A DNA stretch of 64,000 nt from Phalacrocorax aristotelis (taxonomy: Eukaryota; Chordata; Aves; Suliformes; Phalacrocoracidae): positions 7,699,795-7,763,794 of the forward strand of contig NC_134280.1 in NCBI RefSeq assembly GCF_949628215.1. The letters run 5' to 3'. The notes beneath the pieces were generated by a model that saw only the letters and a program-made list of their open reading frames with translations, had not been told where the DNA came from and did no database searches. A program made the position numbers and the translations under genes. Below, in pieces: positions 1-11,411 of this stretch. Position 1 is the first letter of the stretch. The number at the start of each line of letters is the position of its first letter.

Positions 1-2217
1 CTGCCATCACCTGCCTGTACTTTTCTATGCTGTGTTTTACAGTAGGGTCATAGATAATTCACTCTGCACTAAGGACCTCTTGTCGTTACTGTAACTTTAG
101 TTACAGAAATACATATAACTATAAGCACTAGCACACAGCTGTGCAAAGGTGAGCAAAAGCTAGCTGCTCGTTAGTTAGATAATGCTGTTCCAACTTAGCA
201 AACTAAAACAAAACTCCAGTACAGGCACAGCCTGGCAGATCCCGAGGCTGGTGTCCTTAGCTTAACACAAAGCCTGTGGCCTGCTACATGCAATGGCAAT
301 ACCACTTTTACTGGGCTACAAGGCTATATGTGCATGGTCTTTCCTTGACACTGGTAGCTGCAGAACAGGGGTCCACATCCTTAGATGTCTGAACAGCATT
401 TTAATGCTTTTGCCACTTTAAACCACTTTCTCAAGAGCAGCCAACTTCTCAGTTTTAATAGGAAGCACAAACTCAGTGTCTCTCAAATATCACTAATAAC
501 CTTCCTGGACACATTACATGGACAATGTCTCTAACCATGTTCAATATTATTGCTCAGTATCATCCTTCAAGTAACAGAGTTTGCTCTTTAGGGAGGGCAT
601 TTCCCTCTAAGAAAAGTGCCTGATGTCTTGCAACATACCATTTGCATAACCAAGAGGTGGCAGCACTCCATCAACCATTTGCCTGAAGCATTTATTTGAC
701 AATGATTATGCATCTGTAAGCATGATACCTCAGTGTATGAACAACACTACAAGACTGAAAACAATGGAATAAAAATGGAGTGAGACCAGTGATTATTATT
801 CTATTGCTTTACTAAGGTCTGTAAAGATTAAATTCATTCACCAGTAACTTGAATTATTTTTTACCTAGCTTATACTAAGAATAGGACACAGCAAGTATTT
901 TTTAATTTGTTTGTCTCATAGACATATGTTCACAAAACATGTTTCATAAGATAACAAAATAACCTAACTCCTTTTTCACCAAACTTAAGAAGCATATATA
1001 TAAAATATGCACTTCCATTTAAAGCACTCTCTGAGCCTTTTCTCAGCAGCTGGAAAAGTGCCCTGGAAATAATCTCAAGGATCAAGGCACCTCTAAAAAT
1101 TTAATTATGGTTTTTTTATATACATGCTGCTGATTGTCTCCTGCAGACTGATGCTGGCAGAAATTGGAGTTTAGCATTTCCCGGACTTCAGTGTCCTGTA
1201 TCTTCATGCTCACATGTATACTAGAGGTTTGTCAGCAACGATAATTAACCTCTTTTACCACATTCAGTCCCATTTACTTTTAGATTCTATGAACAGTGTA
1301 TGGACTTCAGCAACGGTGATCAAACAATGCTACATGGAAATTAGACGTACAATTATATGGACACTGTGAGGTGATTAGGAAACTGGGTAAGAGGCAGATG
1401 ACAATGAACTGGACTGAAAAGGAAATTGTTGAACTGAGATGTTGCTGCCGGATGGGTTTTGAGAACAGCATTATTTAACTTAATGAGGAGGTTCACAACT
1501 GACTAAAGCTAACACTGGTTTCCACCTCAGTTCCTTATTGCTAGAACTCATTTTTCTAAGAAAAAGGCTAGGTTCAAACAACTTTGATTATATTTCAGCA
1601 AAATACATCACAAATAAGTTGCATAACTTCTGTAAGGATCTATCTTACTATTTTTTTGCATTTATATATTATTCTTGCTTTTAAATTTCTGGATTGATTT
1701 CCTCCTAATGCAACCCATTTTACTTTAATCTCTCTCAAACTTCATTGATATTATACCAATTCAATACAATAAGCAAGGAGAATCAGTCTGTTTTCATAGA
1801 AAATACTGGATGTAAGGTTTTGGGGGGATTTGTTTTGGGTTTTCTTGTTAAATGTGACCTCATTCTTCCATGACATCAGTGTCACTATTGGAAATGTCCA
1901 CCACTATTGCATTCATTCCCGATATTTCTAATTATAAAAAAGATGATCTTTCTTAGAAGACCAGCAAGTGGATTCCGTTTTGTTTAACAGCTTAAGAAAT
2001 ACTATCCAGCAGGAGTATCACCCAAAAACCAATTTTGTATTTCATCAAAAGATACAAAGTGTAGGCATTAACTAGAAACTGAAATAGCAAGTATGTTTTT
2101 ATTCTATCTTTTAACCTAACATAACATGTACATCTTAAATTACTACAGTCAGACTACATGAGACTACAGCTATCATGAGAACAAGCCTCTAACTGAATAT
2201 CTGGTTTTGTTTTTTGG
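1..2217. other. Non-coding DNA, no gene seen
   Basis: AT-rich sequence without a supported gene. Apart from the CTCF-like core at 650, there is a small TA-rich palindrome GCATATATATAAAATATGC at 992-1010. Confidence 0.7.
650..664 (+). promoter_or_regulatory. CTCF-like core motif (forward)
   Basis: CCAAGAGGTGGCAGC matches the CTCF core CCASYAGRKGGCRSY at 13 of 15 positions, including the AGGTGGCAG heart. Orientation points toward CXCR4. Binding is not shown by sequence alone. Confidence 0.4.
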
Positions 2218-3247
2218 TAAAGCATAAGGAGCATTTTGACACTGTCTCCCACAGCATCCTCCTAGAGAAGCTGGCAGCTCATGGCTTAGACAGGTGTGCT
2301 CCTCCCTTGGTAAGAAACTGGCTGGTTGGCCAGGCCCAAAGGGTTGTGGTGAACAGAACTAAATCCAGTTGGTGGCCGGTCACACGAGGTGTTCCCCAGG
2401 GCTCAGTGTTGGGGCCAGTCTTGTATAATACCTTTATCAATGAACTGGATGAGGGGATCAAGTGCACCCTCAGTAACTTTGCAGATGACACCAGATTGGG
2501 CGGGAGTGTTGATCTACTTGAGGGTAGGAAGGGTCTGCAGAGGGATCTGGACAGGCTTGATTAATGGGCCAAGGCCAATTGTTTGAGGTTTAAAAAGGCC
2601 AAGTGCCTGGTCCTGCTCTTCTTGGGCCACAACAACCCAATCCATGTCACAGGCCTGGGGCAGAGCGGCTGGAAAGCTGCCCGGCGGAGAAGGCCCTGGG
2701 GGTGCTGGCTGACAGCTGGCTGGGCATGAGCCAGCAGTGCCCAGGTGGCCAAGGAGGCCACCAGCCCCCGGGCTTGTGTCAGCACTGGTGTGGCCAGCAG
2801 GAGCAGGGCAGGGATGGGGCCCCCATACTTGGCACTGGTGAGGCCGCACCTCGAGTACTGTGTTCAGTTTTGGGCCCCTCAGGACAAGAAGGACATTGAG
2901 GTGCTGGAACATGTCCAGGGAAGGGCAACGAAGCTGGTGAAGGATCTGGAGAGCAAGTGTGCTGGGGAGCAGCTGAGGGAGCTGGGGGTGTTTAGCCTGG
3001 AGAAGAGGAGGCTGAGGGGAGACCTTATCACTCTCTGCAACTACCTTGTAGTGAGGTGGGTGTTGGTCTCTTCTCCAAAGTAACAAGCAATAGAACAAGA
3101 GGCAATGGCCTCAAGCTGCGTCAGGGAAGGCTTAGATTGGATATTAGGAAAAATATCTTTACTGAAAGAGTGGTCAGACATTGGAACAGGCTGCCCAGAG
3201 AGGTGGGAGAGTCACCATCCTTCGGTGTGTTCAAAAAACATGTGTAG
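2214..3247 (+). pseudogene. Broken CR1 ORF2 (reverse transcriptase) remnant
   Basis: The coding part of the CR1 copy is dead. The RT reading frame (2214-2564) ends at an in-frame TAA at 2562-2564, after which the same frame resumes with WAKAN. The match then moves to another frame around 2660-2740, returns to the first frame for 2745-3045, and shifts again near 3050 for the last stretch ending at 3247. This is one nonsense change and at least three frameshifts. The N-terminal half, including the endonuclease domain, is absent. No retrotransposition activity is possible from this copy. Confidence 0.9.
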
Positions 3248-3357
3248 ATGTGGCACTTCAGGGCATGGTTTAGAAGCCATGGTGGAGTTGACAGTTGGAT
3301 TTGATGATCTTAGAGGTCTTTTCCAACCTCAATGATTTCATGATTCTGTGATTCAAT
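2218..3357 (+). mobile_element. CR1 LINE fragment, 5'-truncated, RT to 3' end
   Basis: This is the 3' portion of an avian CR1 non-LTR retrotransposon on the + strand. It opens within the reverse transcriptase domain ([13 protein letters not shown] near 2236-2274), continues through [10 protein letters not shown] and the catalytic FADD box (2480-2491), and reaches the C-terminal region ([24 protein letters not shown] near 2935-3225). The 3' tail around 3330-3357 has the CR1-type ATGATTCTGTGATTC ending. 5' truncation is the usual outcome of CR1 insertion. The copy is decayed and separate from any host gene. Confidence 0.95.
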
Positions 3358-4974
3358 GATCAGCTTTCTCCTTTTTCTCACACAAATTAATCTTCCTGCC
3401 TATAATGAGTTCAAGAATCACTAGAAGGATATCCATAGCATTGTATGTACTCGCTAGATCAAAACACTCAAAGAAACAAGTTCTCCAACATACAGACTGG
3501 AAGCTAAGTTTTTCTGTCTTTATTTCTATTTATGGGCCTGGAGTCCCCATTCATTGTTAGTTCAATACATTTTCAGAAAGTGACAAATGAAATCTCAAGA
3601 ATATACATTGCAAAGAATTTCTAACATCATGTTCTTGAATTCTGATTAACTCAACCAAAATCTTGTCTTATATAAATATGCTTAAAAGACCAGTCAAAAT
3701 TAAATATAATTCCTGGGGGTAAAAATAATTTTCTTTTTTCTCTCTCTGAGATGATCAATTCTTCCAGAGCTGCTCTTCCACCCACACTGTGATGTGTTTG
3801 TCATCAATCAATAATCCATTTATAGATAAAAGGACAATTTTTTACTCAGCAGTTAGTAGATTTCTACTGCTTTCAGTTGTATTTAGTATTCCTTTTATGT
3901 TGGTTTTTTTTTCTCCAGATAGAAAACTTTAGATAACTACTTTGAAGCTAATTCCCATATCAAGCTGAAAGCACAAAAGATAACTAAAGTTCAAAACTTT
4001 TTCAGTTCTCACTTAGTGAAGATTCTTCCATTTGTTTCCAACACAGGCACTGCAGGGCTGTGCTGAAACACTGCTTTTTAGCTCATTTTCTTTCTCTAGT
4101 TTCATGTTTTCCACCCTGTAACTTCGCTTTGCATTCTTCTACCTGGTCCACATGCACAAGCTGCCCCACAGCCTGCTGGCCAACCAATAACAGGTTTCTT
4201 TTTTTTTTCCATTTCTATGAGGAAGAGTTAATTAAATTATCCACTCCCAATATACCCATTTGTAACATGTTCCTGTAAGATGTGTTCTATTGCCTATATT
4301 GCCTACATGACTTAGGGATTGCTTTCATGAATTTATGTAAAGAAAATATATAAAAACATGCCACAGTGAAATTTCACACAACCCTTTTACAAATAAATTG
4401 ATGGCACCTCGTAAGTTGTATTCCTATGGTTTTATTCAAAAGAGCAAAAATCTCTCAATTCAAAATGCTTAAGGGCAAAGGGCAGGCCCACAGCAGAGTT
4501 TAGATACAAACTTGCCAGCAGTAGGTGTTCAGATTTAAATTTTGGGTTGAACCCTCCAAGGTGCTTGTGTTTTACCTTTTGTCACAGGGTGCTGATGGCA
4601 TTATTTGGGCTGTTTAAAGGTATATCGTGCTTTGATATCTCTGAAGTTACTTCTGCTTTACAACAATTTAAAGACCATCATGAGTTTCAGGGCATTCTTT
4701 GATGAAATTTAAGACCAATGTAAATACAAATCAGTAGGAATACACATGTGCTTAATGCTGAGCATATGTACAGACTTTTGCCTACTGAAGAAGTAAGTGA
4801 ATGGATCAGAAAGATGTTTTGATTGTGTTTCGTCTAGAAAAACATGTTTTCAGGATTCTTATCCTTGATGAGGTAAACAGTTTGCTGAAAGACATTTAAG
4901 TACGAATTCCAAATTTCAAACTCATTCACCAAAAAACAAATGTACAGGATGTGTCTAGAGTAAAACGTGATGAT
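3358..4974. other. Non-coding DNA, no gene seen
   Basis: The only open frame over 60 codons (4060-4278) has no recognisable family and no splice or promoter context. Confidence 0.7.
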
Positions 4975-5005
4975 AAAACTTCTAAAACTTCTAAAACTTC
5001 TAAAA
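4975..5005. repeat. 9-bp tandem repeat (AAAACTTCT) beside a CR1 tail
   Basis: Three full copies of AAAACTTCT and part of a fourth run from 4975 to about 5005. The adjoining CR1 fragment begins with the very similar string AAAAAACTTCTTT, so the array may have expanded from the edge of the element. Confidence 0.85.
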
Positions 5006-5009
5006 ATGA

Positions 5010-5222
5010 GAAAAAACTTCTTTCCTGTGCGGGTGCCAGAGCAGGGGCACAGGCTGCCCAGGGAGGCTGTGGGGTCCCTTCCCTGGAGACATTCACACCC
5101 CGCCTGGACGCAGTCCTGTGCCCCCTGCTCTGGGTGTGCCTGCTCAAGCAGGGGGTTGGACGGGATGATCTCCAGAGGGCCCTTCCAGCCCCTGCCAATC
5201 TGTAATTCTGTGTGATTCTGTG
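5010..5222 (+). mobile_element. CR1 LINE 3'-end fragment
   Basis: This is a short CR1 3' end on the + strand. It contains CACAGGCTGCCCAGGGAGG, then GGAGACATTCACACC, GGGTTGGACGGGATGATCTC, CCTTCCAGCCCC and an ATTCTGTGTGATTCTGTGA tail. It encodes nothing useful; the open frames on both strands here (about 80-160 codons) are readings of the element and its flanks. Confidence 0.93.
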
Positions 5223-8200
5223 ATATCTTAAATAAATGCAAGCTGATAAATAGCATCATGGTGGATTTTGAGATACAACATTTTTGGGGACAGAATTCAG
5301 CTGGGGTAGCCTGCCCCACAACAAAACTAAGCTGAAGGAAATTTAGGCAAGCTCAAATCATATTTGTCAAATTATCTTGAACAAAAATTTTGCTTTCATT
5401 CTGCTTTTACAATAATAAAAACTATGATGCTGTGCCATGGGAGAAAGCCATGGTTCATTCAGTTCCTAAACTAAGGTAGATGACAAAGGGGACTGACTAA
5501 TACAATCTTGAGAAGTTTCTCTGATCACCTGCAAAGTGATTTCTCAGTTCCGAGAAGATAACCGCCTTTAGAATTACAAGTTTCAGCATTAACACCTAGA
5601 TCTCAGCTCCTTACTGTTTTACAACAACAATTGACTAGGAATTGTAAATTGGCACTACCATCTACTCTTTAAATACTGCTTTTGTTAATCGGTAGTGCAA
5701 TGTTTAACCTTATCTTTCAAAGACAGGAGCTACCTGCTGGCAGACACCTCCACAAGGCGAGTCCTGTCAATGAAAATGCAACTTATTAAGGAGGTATATA
5801 CTTACCTCCCCCCACTGCCACAAAATTAAATGCACCAGTTTCAGTATCTCTGTACAGGAAGCTACTGCCCACAAGTCACTTACAGTGCATCCTTGCACTT
5901 GTCTGATGTCTGTGCCTGTTACACCACAGTGAAACCTGCTACGTTCACCAAAAAAGAGCACAGTCGGATGTATCTCTGTGACCAGACTCATACGTCAGAT
6001 ATTCTTGATCGTGATAAACAATCATATTCTGGCTAACAACGCGCACACTGAGTCCTATGGCTCCCTTTCTGCATGATTTAACATTTCATAGATAAACTCA
6101 ACAGCCCACTCTACCCTGCGTAATGAGTCAGATCTTCCTAAACACTTTGTTGAAGTTTGTTTACAGCGATGTTGCTTGCTACATCAGGGGAAGGAGGTGT
6201 CTGCGTTTCCTTTTTTTATATTTTCATCTTAAGCAAACACAACTGACAAAACTGTCAATTCTTTTATTGTTTTCAACTTATATAAACAGAATTAAGCTGC
6301 AGGGAGTCTATTAATAAAGGCCTACACAACAAAACCATTCACAATCTTCAAGGCAGGCTTTAATCTCTCAGAAAAAGATCAATTTTATTTAGAATAAACT
6401 AGTAGAGAACGGAGATTACTCCAGGGAATTAGTCTTTAAAGTATGATGGAGAAATATAGATTTTCTTCTCTACAGGAGTATGATGTTGCAGTGCATATAA
6501 AATGTGCCATAACAATTACACAAAGACTTCTTTCCAGGCTGACTAACCCTATAGCTTTCTCAAAATAAGTATTGCTGATAAAAACAAGAAAAAGCATCAT
6601 TAGAGAGACAAATACCTGGAAGAAAAAGCTTCAAGCCTTGAATAAGTTCCACTGCACTAATGAACCACTCTACCAAATCCCAGGAGGTTGAAATATATTA
6701 TGTGTGTCGACTCCAGTGCAGGAGAACTAACCTTGTGCCCTTGCTTTCCATATCTATGGCATCTCCAAACTGCCACAAAGGGATGAACACAGAGGGGGAA
6801 GTTATATTAATACAAGTTAAATGACTGCCTGGAATACAGCTGCCAAGCCCTTCACTCACAGATGGTGACAGTTTGTCTCGGAGGCTGAACCTTTTCAAAC
6901 AACCTGAAGAACACAAATTCTGCTTTTGGTTATACCTGTGCTGGTCTGCAGCTGAGCGTGTCTTCATCAGTTAAAGCAGCAAGAACGAAGCTGCTTCTGC
7001 TGAGCACAGAATGTGATGCATTTTCACTCCAATATAGACTCTACTGGGTTTTTAACATTTTTAGCTTGGAGAAATCAGAATGACTTCAAGTCCTGACACT
7101 CCACATTTACCTGTTAACAGGGTCAGTATTTCACTTTTTACCTCTGGTTTATATTTCTCTTAGCCAGATAAGTGCGACCTGAACTCTGTGCCTATTATTC
7201 CCACTGCAAAAATTCAAAGAACCTTTTGATTCACTGAGAATCAAACAGCATGAAGGCTGTGCTATTTGCAAAACCACTTCTCAGCTCTTTACACTCTTTA
7301 ACGGTCTGTGCTCCAAGTTCTTCATCAAGTACCAGTTAAAGCCTTCTCCTAACACTTCATTAGGGAAAATTATCATTTGTATTTTGCAGAAACTACAGAG
7401 CCACAAGGGCAGTGACAGCTTACGGTCAGGTCTGGTTAGAAGGAGCAGTTTAGCGACTATTGGAGTTCACTTACACTTTCAAAAGACATTTATCTTGCTT
7501 TTTTTAGACAAAGATGCAACCTAAAAACCCAAGCCTGAATATTTTATGACTCTCAGAAATTGCTTTTTAGCAGTCACAGCCACTTTGGGCAGACGGAGAT
7601 CTCGCATCTGAGCAAGGAGAAAAGTTCAGGTTCAGACCTGAGCTGAATCTTGTAACTTTCTTGTCTTTATTAAATTCAGATATATTAATTAATATTTAAC
7701 AGGTAAAATTTTGCTATTACTGCACAAACATTCTTCCTGCCTAGAAATTGTTATATTCTGCCTCTGTTTTACTTTAATTTGATTTTCCTCCAAAGCAGGC
7801 ATTTTCTATTTTTGCAGAGAAATTCAGTTTTCTAGTGGAACTAAACTCTCCTCCATCTGCAGAAAATACTGTGTTGGCCTTACTGATACAGAAACTTTTG
7901 CATCAAGGTTACTTTATGAATAATTAAGCTAATCTTGGCATAGAATAAAATGAAGCTGACATGGATGTGGCTCACATGGTTTGAAACCCAGGTCACACAG
8001 GTGTCACAAATTTGCACTGGTGGGGGGTGTGTGTGTGATCTGCGGTAACTATCACTGGGGGGGAGGGTGCGGAAAGCTGGCATACTTTTCATCAAAAGAT
8101 AGTGCAACATTGTGCTTGTGGGTATGGATGCATACATACAGATTTAGGTAGCAGTTAACACTTCTTCCATACACCTACACTTCCAGAATGAAGTTGGTAG

Positions 8201-11200
8201 CTATGCAACAGCCCTGCTCTTAACCACACACCAGGGTGTCTGCTTACATTGTCGCGTAGCGTTTCAACACCGGCTGCCTTCCGTCCTCCTCCTTCATCCC
8301 AACTCCCCTATTCTTCGTTGTAGGAAATAACAAGCCAGACAACGGCAATGTCTCTTTTCCTTATTGGTAAACATTCTCTGGGCACATCTGCTGTGATGAT
8401 GATAAGGCAGAGGTCTGCTCTCAAATGGGAAAAACAGAATGTCAGTTTACATAATGGCCAGAAAACAAGAAAAAGAACCTACGCGCTCGAGCAGCAAGCC
8501 TGTTTCAATCTTGCTTCATTGTCTTAACAGGATTCTTATTGTGTTTATATTTAGAGACATGGGAAACTGCGCTAGCCATGCTACCCATTGTTACTTAACC
8601 TCAAACAACCTATATAATATGCTGTCCATTAAGGAACCTGAATATAGACTCTAATCAAGGTGGCTAAACAAGATATAGGAAAATAAAGCTCAGTGCTTCC
8701 TCCTTGTTTGGGAAAAAAACAAACAGGAAGGCTCCCTCTTAGGCTCACCTCAGCAGAAAGGAGTGGGGGGGTTGGGTTTGTTTTTACAGGCTCACAGAAG
8801 ATTTTAGCTCTCCGTTGTGCACCTGTTTGGCTTTTTCATCATTCACACTGCCAATAAACAGAGGGAAACACTTCAGCAACTTATTTCCCAATTGGGAAAC
8901 TTTTTTCTTTACTTTACTTTTTAGGAACAGTGTTTATTAGAAAACTGTTTAAAAATGATAGTGGAAACCCGACTGACTGACAGCACTGACTGTGACTGGC
9001 TGATCATCAGCAAGTTGCTTTTGATAACATGTTAGGGCGTTGTGCTTGCCTGAATGCCATAAATCAACAAAACATTATCAATTTGTATATAATGTTCCTA
9101 ATGAGAACAGAGCCTTGTAAAGAGTCCATGATTCCAACTCTTATGCATCAGTGTTGCAGAGGACTAACAGTGGCAACTGAGCCTGAAATTCTGAATGCAA
9201 AACCATTTCATGTGCAGAAAATATTTACATTGACTTCTCATTAAAAATTTAAATTATTTAAACAGCACATTTCAGTCTTGCTTTTTCTTCGGGAGCCATA
9301 ATATATGGGTCTTTCAAATCAGCCAAGGATGACAATCTTAAATCCCTTAAAGCTTTAAATTAACAAGTATATATAGACAGTTTCACCTCTTTCTGTGGGG
9401 TTCTATCTTGTCATAATCATAGCATTTGAGATTCCTCACTAAGCATTGGGCTTTCCTATAGAAATGTTCAAACTTTGGACATTTAATTTAACATAAAGTA
9501 ATAACAGTCCCTGGTATACAGCAGAGAGAGGCTGCCATCAGAAAGCAGTACAATTCTTTTTCTTTTAATTATTTGGCCCTGATGTATGTAAGGCTGTGAA
9601 GATGACCTGTCAGGTATGCCGCAGGCTACGGGACCTCACACCAGAAAAGTATCTCTTTTAATAGATAAGAGATTGAAGGCAATGTTGCACAGTTGCTATC
9701 CTTAGCAAACATATTTCCTTGGTGAGCATTACTTCTTACTATCTTGCCTTGTCACCCAGTCATCAAAGATGAGATTGACAAAGATACGGAGAGTGAAAAG
9801 GCTGTAGTTCTTTCTTACCTCTCCTTTCATTTTCCAATACCTCTGGAACCCTCCTGTGCAAAAATCAATGGGAAAGCGGGAGGCATGCAAAACGAATATC
9901 AGTCTCCAGGAGCTCAGGGAAAAAGTGATCCTACATTGCACCTTCCTACTCCACATGCAAGGAGAAAACCCTTTCCTGTTATGGTTTCCTTTCTCTACTG
10001 CTCAGGTTTCATATGCATGTCATACCCAGTATGTCTTGGGTTTAGGGCTAGAGATGAAAACAAACTGATCTCTGGGAATAAGACCAAAGGCTGACCTCAT
10101 TAGGAATGGCTGCACTAGGATTTCAGTTAGATTTTAAAATCAGACCTTTGCTATGATTTCATTTATTTTAATTATCCTCACTGCTTTCTCCCCCACCCGT
10201 AGAGTCTCCCTTTCTTTCAGGTGGTGGCACTGCTGCACCATTTGTGGTACTTGGTACAGATTCCTATGCCAGATTTTAGAGTGTATCTTAACAAGTAATT
10301 AGAACAGTTTTCACTAGCTCATGCTGTCAGCTTTCCAGCTCCTGCATGATCCAAATGGCTCTCAAGGGATGTTACATTATGGTTGGTTTGTTATTGTTTG
10401 TTCCAGGCCAGTGCCACTAGACAAAAGCATTATAAAACTGGTGAGTGGTATTAATCACAATTTTTAGGTGTCTATGTCTGCAATGTCCCTATTCACACTT
10501 TCCCATTTTTTGCTTAGCTTTCATTATGTTCTGAAAGGACAATAAGGATGTGATGTACAGAGCACTTTGCTGTATAAAAGCTCAGCAATAGGCTGAAATA
10601 TTTGTAAGGTTAAATAAGAAAAGTCTGAGAGAAAAATAATCATTGCATTTCAGCGACTCCATCTCTTTGTTAGGAACAACTGGATCAGTGTCTGAGACCT
10701 TCTTTGCAAACAGCCAAACTCCCACCAGCTTTGAGTATTTCAAGCCCCTAAATTCATCTGAAGCTGAACTACTTACCCATTGTGTGTCTCCATATCTAAC
10801 TTGACTTCAGCATACAATGGGGAATGTCCCCTGCTGTGCTTCCCCAAAACAAGCCCTTTTGAAAATAGTGTTTATTTCAATTCAGTTAAACCTTACCATT
10901 TCAAAACTTAAATAGTTTTGAAATTCACTAAGATGTACCCCATCCCTGTGTTAAGATATAGTTATTCGGTCATATAAGAGGAGGAAAATAAACAGAGTAA
11001 ATATAGCTAATTTATTCCATTTCTGATCTTATTGATTCCAGGTCCAGTGGGTTTTTAAACCCATTAATTGAGGCAATAATAAGTAATAATAAGTAATAAT
11101 AGCTTTAGCCTGTCTCCCTCCTGGGTCTTTTCAGTACAATGAAGTGGCTATTCAGTATTAAGAAAAATAAGTCCTCCAACTGAAAATTCACCAACACAAC

Positions 11201-11333
11201 TGAAGGTCCTCTAAAAATATGAAAAAGAAAGAAGAAACAGCCCCTTTCACAGGATGGCTAAAGGCAACTGGACGGTTATTAAACATGTTTTACAAAGAGG
11301 ACTCTGAGCCTGGTAGATTATTGACTGATCTAG
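5223..11333. other. Non-coding DNA, no gene seen
   Basis: Scattered short frames (up to 116 codons at 9744-10094) lack domains. A G/TG-rich patch occurs at 8020-8075, next to TCACACAGGTGTCA (7993-8006), which resembles paired T-box half-sites. Confidence 0.65.
11075..11101. repeat. Short 10-bp tandem repeat (AATAATAAGT)
   Basis: Two full units and a partial third of AATAATAAGT. It immediately follows a short hairpin TGGGTTTTTAAACCCA (about 11048-11063). Confidence 0.85.
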
Positions 11334-11411
11334 CAATAATAACAACAAACCTACATTTACATAGTGCTTTACATCTTCAAAGTGCTGTGTAAACATTAAC
11401 TAATTGATCTA
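11334..11411 (+). mobile_element. MIR-family SINE relic
   Basis: The segment ACATAGTGCTTTACATCTTC followed by AAAGTGCTGTGTAAACATTAACTAATTGATC matches the 5'/middle part of the ancient amniote MIR/CORE-SINE group. It shares the TTCAAAGTGC...AAACAT.AAC.AATT block with the longer relic at 55876-56085. Confidence 0.65.

Noticed and set aside
4834-5319. 161-codon minus-strand frame
   Set aside because: Its middle is the antisense of a CR1 tail and the AAAACTTCT repeat.
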